DNA of 64,000 nucleotides. Source: Bedellia somnulentella. Taxonomy: Eukaryota > Arthropoda > Insecta > Lepidoptera > Bedelliidae. Positions within the stretch are counted from its first letter, which is position 1. The number at the start of each line of letters is the position of its first letter. This document shows, in pieces, positions 43,901 to 57,700 of the stretch. The stretch lies in contig OY755197.1 in the NCBI GenBank assembly GCA_963576735.1, forward strand, positions 942,501 to 1,006,500, in the 5' to 3' direction. Both the position numbers and the translations under genes were made by a program. The notes below the pieces were generated by a model. The model searched no databases. It was not told the DNA's origin and saw only the letters and a program-made list of their open reading frames with translations.

Positions 43901-46900
43901 ACCGTTAGTCGCCTCTTACATACACCCACTTGGAGAAATTGGGTAGTGCTATTCTAAGCCGACACTACACAGCTTGTATGCAATGCAGAATACAAGCCTA
44001 AATTAAATTTCAAAACAACATTTTCTAAGACCTACTCAGGTTAACTTTCACAATACAAGTTTTTCAAAGATTTATTTTGCATATAAAATCTTATAACACG
44101 ATCATTCTTCCTACATTACCTCGCGCAGTTTCGAATCAAGTACCATTTTTCAAGGCACCAACCCACGCTGGTATAGTCACCAGTTATTTTGACCTCTGCT
44201 CTCGCTAACGATCCCTTCTAAGACATGCTTAGAGTTCATACTGCGGGGGGCACGATGGGTCTATGTTGAATGGTTTTTATGTGAATTCTAGCGGTCTATA
44301 GATATTTTTGTTATTTCTCTTTAGAAATCTAAATAGATATAACGTGGAGCGAAAGGCGTTTGCCTTCGCACAGTTTTGTAGTACAAGATGGGCTGTTACG
44401 TGTTTTAAAACTTAGTTTTGTCCTTTAAGATTTTAAGCTTGTTTTGTTGAGTTTATACTTGAAGTTGTGTTTTTGGTGTTTAAAACGAGTACCGTCATCC
44501 TATCTCTGTTTATGTTTAAGAATAGATTTGTTGCCAATTGTCAAATATTTAATTAAATTTAACTCTTTCGGTGTAATAAATTCTCCATTTTACTGACAAA
44601 GCAATAGTGGTGGAGGTTTTAAACAAACTTGATGAATGAAATTTCCGAATTCCAATTTAGCCATATATACAAGAACCACCATCACAAGGAAACAGAACTT
44701 TTTAAAATATTTAGCTCATTGAACATAAGCATGACAAAAATGAAGGCATAATGAATAATGCCTTAAAAGGTATATTTTAGATAGAAGCGTAACAGACATT
44801 CTATTTATTACAACATCAAAAATATTTGATATTTCTATGGCGTATGAAGTATAATACTAACAAACTACACTGTGCATTCGATATGATGCACCACGCATGA
44901 TATAAATACTCTTTTAATTCGGCTGCGTAACCTCTACTTCGACCAGAAGCAAATTGGCATAAAACAAGCGTTCGAAATTTGAATTTATTTCTTTTACAAT
45001 CCGACCAGCTCGTAACTTTCAAATGAAGAAATATCACAGTCGGCGCATGCGCGCAACGAATTTATTTTTGAATTTAGAACGCAGACTTCGCGCTATTTCG
45101 AAGGATTGCGTTTGAATAAATCATTCTCATTCTATGCGTTTCTGCATTTAATTATTAAAACTAAATAACTCGGTTTGCTCGTGAAAAAATAATGCAAATA
45201 TGTTTTCGTATCATTTCCAATGTAAATATCTTCACTTTAGTATATGTTAATGGAAGTTTTCTATTTAAAAAATACAGTTGTTTGAATAATAACTGGCCAA
45301 CTATTTTAAATTTAGATAATTCTGGACGATATCCAGTTACAGACATGCCACTCACTAGGAATAGGAACACTACAATAAGAAAGTATTTTTGTTGTAACAA
45401 TTGATTAAAGAAACAAAAAGATGTATACTGCCTGCAAAGTTATACCCAACAAAATTAACTTTAGTTAAATCTACAACGCAACTTCCAGCACAAATTTTCC
45501 AGTACATAAATGAAGCAATCAAACATTCTATATGCTCATAACGTACATAATACGCCTATATAATATTAATGCAACGCACGCATTAATCATATCGACAATT
45601 TAAATTATTTGTGCTGGAACCTGCGTGCATTTTGAACCCCCTGCGCGGGCCCGAATGACCCCCGGTGGGCGGAAGGGGGTGGGGTCATGCACACCCCAAC
45701 TAAAACCCACCCCCAACTATTTTGGGGTGGTGGGTGAACAAAAAACTGCAACTATATGCGGGGGTAGCTAGCCAGCGACAGTTTAAATTTTCAATGTAAA
45801 TTTTAATATGTTACGTATGCGTCGGAAATTTAATCCTTTTTTATTGGATGCATGTTGCTGACAAACTGATACCTGTGTCGAGATAAATTCGCGTTTTATT
45901 GTGTTCAAATATTTGCGTTTAATTCAAACCGATATTTGAATGAAATATTTACGATACATTGCGTCATCATATCACATAGGCTCAACTGCTGGGCAAAAAA
46001 AAAATTACTTATACAAATCATCTAGTTTAGGCTATTAAATAGATTATAAATGCTAGTTGCTAGAAACAAGATAGTAATCAATAGTCACTGTCTTCTACAA
46101 TTTGAAACTGCAAACACTAACTAAGCTTGGTACTGCAACAGAAATAAATCTAATTCAATAAAACTTAAAAGCGTTACCATTTTAAGAAAAACTGTAATAA
46201 ATTATTCAACGGTATGCAGAAAAGGAGTTTGCTGAAAAAAGATTTTCTACAAGTGGAATCTTCTTTTTTAATTGTTTCTTTTTTTATTTTCATCGCCGAC
46301 ACCGGCCAGTGGTATCTCGCAAACGCTTCAGTGGTCGAATAAAAAGTTTAAGAGTTTCATAAGGAGTTCGGAAAAGAGTAGAGAAGATGATTAATTTTAT
46401 AGAATTTTACATATCAGTGTTTGTATTCGTTAGGATATTTTTACTTTGATATGAATGTTCTCGTACCAATAAGTAAATATCACAGTTTTTCCATAGTATT
46501 TTTAACACTACCTTAGTGTTTTATGGTTATTTAACTATTACAAAATCTTAAATTAGACGTTACGACGTAAAAATATCTATTCAGCATTTGTTGTCAAACA
46601 TAATTTAAATTCAACCCAAGCGGACTGTTAGTAAATAAATAGAATAATCACATAAATTCAATTAAAAGAATAAAAGCAACTACTCCACCCAATTCTTATT
46701 CCAAAGCAGTGAAGTTAAGAAAGATAGTCAGCATTCGCGAAAGGGGAACCCAGAGCCGAGCTCGGGGGTTGAAAACAAAATAAAAATACAAGATTCCAGA
46801 GAAAAGCGGGCAAAAGAAACTTGCAAAAAGAGAAAAATGCAAAAAGACTACAACGGTAAAAGTTGGCAACTTCTCTTTAAGTTGTTTGGACGGTGACCTA

Positions 46901-48739
46901 GGGGTGACACGGTAACTTTTGAAAGTACTAATTAATTTAGGAAGTAAATAATTATTAGTAACTTCGTTTTAACGTTTAATATTTGTTGAAAAACCTGTTA
47001 TTTTAAAATCTTGTCAGTTCTTTTCCAATTAGTGTATTTTAATTTGGAAATATAAATAAATCTATTCATACACTACATACATGCTTGAAACATAAAAGGT
47101 AATTTCGTATTGTCATCGCTTTGTCAATTGAGAATCATTTTGAGGAAAACAAATAATCGAAACTGATTTAAATCACTACATATTTATTTTTAATAAAATA
47201 TTACCATTTTTCCCACTGAACTTCTAAAAGTTGCTGAGGAATTTCTCATTCCAACGCTCTGGCTATCCTGTTTAGGGATTTATAGTTGCGTGCATATGTA
47301 TATTTATTTAAATCATTTTTACAATAATGTGTCATCTACATTAGCAGTATGCTTTTCTTGTTTTACTAAGTAGTATTTTGTAACAAAGGCGGTTTATTTG
47401 AAACATAAAAGCCAAGTGGTAACCCTATGTTTTTCAGTAGATATCGTGTGAAGCTGTAAGATGGTCTCAAGTCTGCTCTTAAAATTATTTTTATTCATTC
47501 CTTTCTCGCTGTAGTTGCAAAGAAATGTATTAAGTGAGATTTATTGCCTGAGTGCCGGCTTAGAATAACACTACACTTCTTCTTCATGTGGAATTAACAT
47601 GAAAAGTACAGATCTAGGATTTGAAAGTGCTTTTAGCTTATTGGTAGTTATATTGTTTTTAATAGTAACAAAGTATCTTTTTTATCAGATTGTTTAAAAC
47701 TCAAAACAGGAGTATCAATGTTTTTTTTTATAATTTTCGAATCCCATTATAATAATAGGGTTTTAGTTGGAAATTTGCTTTAGTTATTCTATCGACATCA
47801 CAAATATACTTCAATAATATTCAACATTCAGTATCAAATGAAACGTTTTTTAATAGGAAGGAGTTCAAAACTTAATTCATAAACTTGAAAGACTCAATGA
47901 GTAAAACATATATGTAAAACTAGTGGATCGTCCCAGCTTCGCACGGGTAGCGTTGTTTTTTAAATATCTGAGGTTTCTTTCTTTAGTCACTGCTCAAGCA
48001 TTGTGAAATTCAGCGCAATGTTTTCAATTTATTAAATTTATAGCACTCCCTAAACAGTGTAGTTTGGTGATTTTTAATGCGCTTTAATGAACGGTTCAGT
48101 ATTTCCGTTTAATAGCAAATTTGGGATAAAACGCTATAAAGTATTTATAACAATCTAAAAAATAAATCATTACGTGTTGTAGGATGCAACTACTGGCGCC
48201 ATCTAGTATGTTATATGTAAATTAGTAACCATTCGGTTTTGGTCACGGGCGGGCGTGATGGCTTATTTTATGTATAATTTCGGTGTTTCTCTACCAATTT
48301 CTATGATTCTTTTTTTATTGAATAGGTAATAATCTTACCTTTTATAAATTAGGAATGAGTGAGAGGTTTACAAACGTAAGAGTAAACAAATAAAATCAGA
48401 ATGTTCCGAACTGCTAAGCTATCAGGAATTACACGTGTTATTGTGAGTCAACCGTTAAAGATAGACATAAACTGTTGAGGTTCTTTTTTTAGATAATTTT
48501 ATGAAGAATATTTCCGTGATACATGATTTCTATGTAAGTTTAACCATTAAGGCTGCACACGCGACGGAAGCTAAAAAAATGTAGTAACTTCTCCCGTTTT
48601 CCCAAAATTTCCCAAAATTCCCCTTTACTACTCTGCTGGAAAGTATACAAAAACCTGCCCAGGAGTATGGAGAATAATTGTACCAAGTTTCGTTAAAATC
48701 CGTCGAGTAGTTTTTGTTTCCATAAGGAACATACAAACC

Positions 48740-48789
<50 letters not shown>

Positions 48790-51700
48790 AATTTTACTGA
48801 TTGCATTTTTGGCATCAGTATCGATCCCTAATCACCACCTGATAGTTATTTTGAAAATATATTTCATGTACAGAATTGACCTCTCTACAGATTTATTATA
48901 AGTATAGATTTATTACGAAATTAAACTTCAAATATAAGTCCCAGGAAATAAAATTAAATTTCGAAGGTTAAATGTCTACTCAATATAGACTAGTTATTCT
49001 AGCATTGACCGTTATTGGACAAAAAAGGCATTGTAACATTAACCCATTGGATTCTCAGTTTAAAATCAACCCTTCCTGATCCGTTTTTTGTCTTTCCGGC
49101 ACTATTGTTTAACCCTTTGATAACCTGTTGTAGTTTTTACTAAAGGTAGGGTCCGTTTTGTCAATCTACTTCGTTATTTTTCTTTATGCATTTTTAATTA
49201 TTATTTTGGCGATGCATATTTTAATTTTTAGTCGCACGGTATTTTTTTGGGCCTGGATCGGATTAAGTGTTATGCTTTCAGATATTAAGCTTTAGTTAGT
49301 GATAGAAATTTCTTATCATAAATATTGTAAAATACCAAATGTTTGCTTTTGATTAATTTTACTTATTTGAACTATAAGTAAAAATCTGGGGTTTGAAGTA
49401 GGATTGAAAATTTCTAAACAGGTAATTAAAATATTTATAATGTTACTTCTGCCTATTAACAGTTGTAGATTGATGCCATTTGAAAAATAAATTAATATAG
49501 AGGCTAAGGCTAGTCTTAAATATTTTTACAAGTTAATTTTCATTCACAAACTTCTATCAGGTCATTTGGCGTTGTTTTAAACACGTATCAACGTAAATGG
49601 CTCCTCCACACAGATAAAGCAACGTTGCCAAACTTCAAATTGCCTTATCTAAGAGGGTTATTATTATCTGTATACCATTTTTTGAATTGGCAACGTGCCC
49701 TATTATTACACTTAGCCCATTGTAAGCCAAGCGCATCGAAAGACCAATGCAATGACCTTTTCTGTTTGTGCAAGCAAAAAACAATACGCAGCTGCCCATG
49801 CGACTATGGCAGGCATTTGTTAGCCAATATTCCGAAAATAATAGCTAGAGATATATTATTATGCTAATTTTGATGTAAGAGCTATTATTTCCGGAGCAGG
49901 TAAGAAAAATAACACCCGGAAAGCATTGTGACCGGACCCCGAATTTCGTGAATTGCTTTCGTCCGCGCGGTTGAAAGGGTTAACTTTTTTTAATGTCCAA
50001 AGCGTATAGAGTTCACGGCGCATATGACTAATTTTGACAGATTGCCGCCACATATGCTGTCCGTTGAAGAGAATCGATTATTTGGATACCCGATCATTTT
50101 TATCGGCGTAAAATGTTGTATGGTTATAAAATATCAATCGGGTCGTTGTTTGACATGCCTGAGTTGGTTTTTTGTTGTTTATAGAAAAGAAGGCTGGGAT
50201 ATTTTATAGAACCAAACTGTCTAATGAGGATTGTTCGGAACAAAAATATATAATAAAATAATAAAATCAAGTGCTGGTTTATATTTTATAGCTATATTTT
50301 CTTACAAATAATAAGTAGGTACTTGAATGATTTCTTTAATTATTCATAATATTTATTTCCCTCAACTTTAAGAAAATCCATCCCCAAAAAGGTTCTATAT
50401 CATGAAATACTAAAAAACCGAATAAAAATGATAAAATAACAAAGAATAACTAATTTTAAATCAACGGTCGTTAGAACAATTAAAATGCATCAGCCATCTT
50501 AACCAAGAACACATCTTGATTGTTCCAAAATTGAATTTTAATCACCAATTCTTTACTCACAATGGGCTCAAGTGCAAAGCGAAGAATGCCAAAAAATAAG
50601 GGAAATGACGAAATTGCTTCCGAGAAATAGGTTCGATTCTTAAAGATCGAATGAAAGGAGAATCGAGAGCAATTATCTCGAGTATCTTTTGAGTTTAAAT
50701 TAAGTGAAAACCGTTTTTTTTGTGATCTTTTCTTTTTAGAAGTTTATTTTAAGCTTTTGATTTTGTTTCAACGTGGTCTGGGCCTAATTGATACTCACTC
50801 CGTAGTACTATAAATTCTGTTCATACGTTGTTTTTTAAATATAAATTTGATACTTTTATATTTTTTCTGATTTTATATACTGTTAATATTAAATACCAAG
50901 TGCAAAATTAACATGATGATAATTTTCTTGAATTTTTGACTCTATAAATAGTTAGAATATATCTGTTCATTGCATTTTTTTTGCAAGGTTCATTCCACGT
51001 CTTCTTGTAGCCACTGTTACCTATCAGAAACTCAGGCTATTTCAGAAAATATATATTTAAGATGATATACTAGGTTCTACTAGTAATTCAAATCCTAGTT
51101 TTGTGATATAAATTAATTTGTGATTGAATTATGTTTCTAATACTTATTTTGGTAGTCCGATTATTAATAGTAAACATACAAACACTGGAATAAAATCAAA
51201 GAAATACTAAGCACTACATAATAGCGCATTACTTTATCCCCTAGAAGCGAAAACATTATATTTAATTTAAAAGGCCGTCTGTACAGAAAGAGTAATGTGT
51301 AAGTTTTTCCGAGGTGAACTGATTGAGGACAAAATTTGTAAGATAAAGGTTTCAGTTTAACATGACAATAAAGTAAGCGACTTGTGTAAAGATGAAAGGA
51401 CGGATGAGAATTGTGAAAAACATGTTTTCTTTAACGCGTTACAAACATAGATAGTATCACGACTTACTGTTTTCTTAAGCTAAAGTTTTTGAATTTCATT
51501 CAACGTTTGACGACGTCTGAGGCTGAGTGGATAGGTGACTAGTCTCTGGTTCCGATGGTTTCTGGTTCCATCCCCGAAATTTCTTGGGCTTGGATGTTAT
51601 TTATATGTGTATTATATAATATTAAATATATCGTTGAGTTAGTATCCCATAATACAAGTCTTACTTAGATTGGGGCTAACTTGATCTGTGTATAATAATA

Positions 51701-54700
51701 TGTTCTTTTTTAATTTTTTTATTACTCATTTCAAATACATTTTTATTCATTTGTGTAAAAGTATCTTCGGAGAATTAATGTTTAGATAGTTTCAACTTGC
51801 TTCATCGTGATTTTAAAGTCTGAATTTGTTTTTTCCGACATTATATAAGTTAACTTAATCTGTATTTTATACTACATCCAAAGTTACTCTTTTCTCAAAA
51901 CAACAGATGTAAACCGAGATTAAAAGATGGGTAAGATTCAAAATAAAGCATTAAGAGTAAAGGAAGAAGACCATCAATATAGCTGTATTTGGATTCGAAC
52001 ATCTGACCTTAACAGATGTGAAGCTTATGTTTAATATAACCAACACAGTACTTTTTAAAATACAGGTAGAAAAAGTGAAATTAAATTAAATTTTATACAT
52101 AAATTCCGAAGAATATTTTTAAAGAGCCAAATAAAATTGAAAAACTAATAAAAAGTTGTCTTTAGATTTTTTCTTACTTAAACCGAAATTCTTTACAACT
52201 GTAAACCGAAATATAAAAAAATGTGATATTTTATTTTATTAAATGAGTAAAAACAAAATATAAAGGTTTAAAAATTAAAAAATGAAAAGAAGCAGTCATA
52301 CAAAGCTCCAACCGACACCCCATCAATCTGTTTTTATTTCTTTAATCAAAACTTCCCACTTAGACCATTCTTTTATACGAATCCGTTTCCGTAATTAGCA
52401 ACAATGGATACGATTCTTTGTTTCTTTTCACAACTTAACAAATTTAATCACTTCTTTCTTTATAAAAAGAGACAATAAAGTTTTACCTCCTGTCATTATT
52501 GCGTTGTTACAATAATTAGCTGTGTTTCTGCGACGCCATTGTAATAAATACAATTAGAAAAACAAAGACGCGCAAAAAATTAAAACAAAACATTTTTAAT
52601 TTGACAGTTTCTTTTTGGCCAGTGTTTCCCACGTGTTTTAAAATGAGGTGCATAAAATGTATACGGCCTTTTTGGTTCGAGAATCTAAGTATGCTATTAT
52701 GTTATTATAGGCATCGAAACTTGCATCAGAGTACAGATGGAGGTAACGGGATTTCGTTGTGCTATACTAGAACTGGTTTTGACTTGGCAAAAATATCTAG
52801 ATGTATAAAACAGAATTATGCGTGCGGATATTGTAGGCCCATGCGGCGGACGATAGAAACTATGCGTTCTAATTTCGCTTTAAATGAAGTTTTTCAATGT
52901 GGAGTTGCTAACCGTTAGTTTATCTATTCTGTGAGTTTTGATGTTTGGTGGTTTATAAAGTGGAGAGTTGCGTTTTATTAATGGATTGATAGATTTAATT
53001 GAATATTTAATTCATCTACTATATGAAATTCATTTTTTCTTTGCATTATATATTTATTAAAAAAAGATTTAAGACTTAAAACTTATATAAAAATATGAAT
53101 ATAATTAACAATCGTCATAAAAAATAGAAAAATCTGTCACACAAACGTGTTAGGTAAGAATCAAAGATGTCTTCAAACCCTCAAAATTGGGGCATCCTAA
53201 GTGGTCGCACCCCAACAGGGCCCCAGATGGCACCCGACGATTTTTGGCGCCAAAATGAGCTTTCGCCTAATTTATTTTTTGCTACCTTCTTTTCCCTGTG
53301 TAAATATTGACTTGGAACGGGTGGATTGGGTGAACATGTCTCGAAATAAAAAGTTTTGTTACATTAGTGTATTTATACTGACGAAAATTTTGCTTACAAT
53401 TTTGTAACAATCGTATAAATTTTAATTATTCACAGAAGTGATTCGAAATAGATTGTGTTATATATTTTATTTTATCTTCTTTTACCTTTTGACTTTTCTC
53501 AACTGAGAGCTGTTACGTTAATAATATTTACAGACATTCAAACCAAACACGTATGTTTAAGTTTTAAGATTTAGTTTATACATGTTTTTAGTTTATTTTA
53601 TTTAACAATAAAATGCGCTCTTGAGGCTTTATCTTGGAAACGTGTCTTCTTATATTTAATAGTTTCGAAATGCATTCTCTTTTTTGTTGTTTATTACATT
53701 CGTTTTACATTGTATATATCTTAGAAACAGTTTGTTTCTATCCTATATCATCCACTTTCTTCTAAAGTCTTATCCACAAAATATTATCGCCAAAAAGAAG
53801 CGTTGTAAAAGGTCGCAACTGAATTTTTCGTCACCGGACGTGCGGACCAATGAAGATTACAAAATTATATTGGAAGAAGAAATTTTCTTTTACTGCCTTT
53901 TTCTTAGGTGTCACCCCATTGGTTATTAAATAGGACTTACGGAGACGTTCCCTTTTTAATTGTCTTTGAATTCTTTGTTACAGACAACTTTTTTAATATT
54001 GCCAGACGTTTTTCGGTGTTCTTTTTTTAAACTAATTTGTTCTGATTTCGAAAATCTTTATATAATGGAATGAAAAGTTTTTTGTGCTTTATTGAAGTTT
54101 GCATGACATATTATGTTTAATTTGCTAGGAATAATACTAATAATAAAATAGGAAAAAATACTATCGTACATGTAATAAAAATGCATGTATTAGAAAATAC
54201 TTTTCGGTGTGGGTATCACACGTAGAGTGTGACAAAACTCAAAGAGAAAACTTCTCGAGATTACCGGGAGTAAAATTAATTGTGTTTTATTATATAGTTT
54301 TTACATGTGGCAAACAAAACCGCGGACCAAAACCAGTATAATTATTTAAAAAATAGTCGAGTAGCTATCTGTGTACTTGTTTGGTATGTCCGTATTTTTA
54401 TATTTGATTCATTTATATCTTGGGTTGCTATATAAAACTAATGATGCATGTGACCTTTTTACAGTAATATTTTAAGTATATCAAAAAGCAACATATTTAA
54501 TGATATATTATTAATGTTTTTTTTTTCATAGTTTGTGAATAATTTTGTATTTTTTTTATTATATATTGTAGAATAAGAATCTAGCTATAGAGTGAGTTTA
54601 TTCTTGTTGTGCCCCAACGTAGTCTTGTTTGTTCTATATAATGCTTTGTCAAGATCTTACCTGTCTAATTAGAATGCAAGTAAATGAATTAAATTGAATT

Positions 54701-57700
54701 GAATTGCAATTTTTATCATATACTTAAGAAACACAAGATAGAGAACTTTTCCGAGGTGCCAATCCAAAAACCGTTTTCTATAATTAAATTATATCTGAAG
54801 CCGCAATCACCAATAAGTAATTGGCAAAAAATCGTCGGTCTTATTGAAATCGAATCAAAAGGGAATGCATTTTGTAAAACCAAAACTTAATTACCAAAGC
54901 CATCTGACGATCAATTTGTTTTCTAATCGGGGGATATCACTTAAGAGTTAATTGAAAGAAAACGGAAGGGTTATTTGGTGCTGGTGAAAAAATTTGAATA
55001 TTCTTTTCAGATATTCTAATTTAAAAACACAACAAATTTATTAAGTTAACAAACTTGCATTTGGATGACTTGGATAGGCCATTAGAAGATACAAGATATA
55101 ATTAGATAAAAATATTGTTTTACACACTATGTAGATAGTGTTTGTAGCGTTTCATACGTTTAAAAAAGCGATCATTATACTTTCCAATACATTAGCGAAG
55201 ACCTAGAAATTATTTGTGTATTTTTGTATTGTTTAACTGCCTTATGCACACAATATATAGATTTTTCTTTCTTTCAAAACAAAGTACGTCAATTCGATTT
55301 TTACCAAGTTACTTTCCAAATACCAATAGAATTTACGATATTTTTTCATTTATATTATCATTTTATATTTTATTTTATAACAACTAATAGCTTGAAAGTT
55401 TTTATAATATTTTAACCGACAGTGACCAATTAAAAGTAGGAATACTTCAAAAAGTTTTATTTATACAATATTAATTTACTTTTTCCTGAAAGGTTCTTTA
55501 TTTTACTTTAATGCATTTAACATGTTTATGTAAATAGACTTCCAAAACACTCGTTACTTTTAAAAGAAGGGAATGATTTCCGTTCTTAACTGAAGTTCCC
55601 TAATGTCTAACTTTCTGGTTTCGTGGTACTCAATATCTCGTCATCAGTAAGTACAATATAGGAAAGTTTAGGATTTTATATGTAGTATAAGTTTAAATCC
55701 ATCATTTATGTTGAGACAGGGCTTATTTCTTACCACATTTTATGTATAATATTACTTAAGCTTACATAAAGAACCTATTGTTAATTATTATTTCCCTTAA
55801 TATTAAATATAAAACCTATCTACTATTCTCCTTAGTAAAAATCTAAAATAGCTCTTATTTTCTAAGCACTAGAGTGCTAAATAGTCTATAACATAACGTT
55901 GTCTTAGGTAACCCTACGAAAGCCGAAATCCCTAGTGAGCTAGGATTTCTTTCTCCCCGACAAATTTTTCCATTAAAAATATTTCAAAAATGGTAAGATG
56001 GATTACTTAATCCTACATCTGGTCCCAGAGGTGCTTCGTTCATTATCATCTTCCATTTTTGAGGTTATTAAAATACGCCATTGCTTTTTTGCGGTTTGAC
56101 AAGTGATGGGTTAAATTACTGGCGCCATCTTGTATTTTTTAACATCTTTTTTTTATATTTTTTCTTAAATGTCTTTTCTTATAAGTAGCTTGGAAATGGG
56201 ATTAAATATGTCTACAAATAATAACTACTTTAAAATATACAACTGGAAATCATATGGTAAAAAGACGTAAGGTACTATAGCATGTAATTAATAGAATCTT
56301 TTTTTGGTTGATTTTGCCCAAATATCTAAATACGAGAAACTTCGGAATGGCATTAAACTTGTCTGCATTAAATTGTAACTTTCAATATATATTAACTGAA
56401 AATATGGAAAATAAACGTAAGGTCCTGTAGTCTGTAACAAATTTCTTAACCGAAAACTCTATGTTCATATCACATATTTTTACAAAAAACTTACTTCATT
56501 TGCAAAGAACAACTCCAAAACCTTTCATTCCAAATAAAAAACGAAAAAAAAAGGAAAGACAATAAAATAAAAAAGCCCTCTCTAAAAATGACAGGCGGAG
56601 TCTTCCTAATGTTGATGCAAACATTTCGGAAAATCAAATAAAAACCGATCACTCGGAACAAGCTTTTTTCCATCTCGACCTTCGCAAATACGGTTAACTG
56701 ACAGACGAAAGTCTTGGTACTTTATGTATTTTATTTTCTTATTTATACTTCTGTCATTTTCTCCACTAAGGATAAGAATTTGCCAGAAAAGACTACGTTT
56801 GATTATCACTACCTATATCCTGATAAATACCATTCGTTTGATTCACATTCATATGCTTTTATAATTACAATTCTGTTCGTCATAGTTTCCCTCTTTTTTT
56901 ACTATTTCAGTAAATATCTGTACATTTTAGCAAGTCATATCTGTAATTACTATGACACGATACATTCAAACACAAATAAAAATGAAAATGAGAAGTATCG
57001 AGACTTCTTGCTCGATTCTCCAACCACCCTCTTTCAGAGGCTGTAACAAGAACAGGGAAAACGTGAAAGAAAATGAAACAAAAAGTTGCGATAACAAGCT
57101 GAAACCCGGAGCGCCTGACCAATCAAGGAAATTACGGCTCTTAGCATTCGTGAGTGAATTTCATACACTTTTATATCTTTTTTGTTGACATTCTCATTCA
57201 TTGGGGAGTGTTTTATCATCCTTGTAGCGTTGTTCTTTCATTGTTTCAATATGTTTTTGTTTAGCTTTACAAGTATGGTCGCTTTGTTTTTAGACTTACT
57301 CGTTTTTAATATTTCAATGATTTATTGTCAAAGTATTTTTATAATAATTACTTCAAATTATTATAGAATTGTATTAATGACTTCAGATAACAATATAAAT
57401 CATCGAATAAAGGACAAAACGCATGGATGAAAATCACGTTCCGTTAAACATTAAATAGTTGGAATTCAGCATTTCCCTCATTCGCATTCAACCCCTGCTA
57501 CCTATGTATTTAAGTGTAGAACTATTGTGGGGTGGTCCAGTCATCATGGTGTGAGGATGGGGTGTGCAGACTGCAGGAAATCAATACAATCATCAGTGTG
57601 CGATGACGCTGCCCCCTCCACTGCTCTAATGCGTGAAATGGAGCGCGCCACGCATTTACGCGCCGAAAAAAATGGCGTCCATAATATAACGATGATTTTC

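Larger units (their letters stand above)
43974..47203. other. intron sequence, no gene or recognised repeat
   Basis: AT-rich, apart from the CpG patch at 45035-45140 and the GC-rich island at 45640-45745. Short ORFs have no recognisable motif. Confidence 0.4.

Noticed and set aside
49625..49867. 80-codon plus-strand ORF with several Cys
   Set aside because: No zinc-finger spacing or family motif, no splice support, intronic on the other strand.
52601..52918. 105-codon plus-strand ORF with several Cys
   Set aside because: Long for AT-rich DNA but without domain pattern; cysteines do not form C2H2 or RING spacing. Cannot be supported without homology or RNA evidence.
56714..57046. 110-codon plus-strand ORF with hydrophobic stretches
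   Set aside because: The Phe/Ile/Tyr-rich composition is what T-rich DNA gives by chance; overlapping frames are open on both strands.
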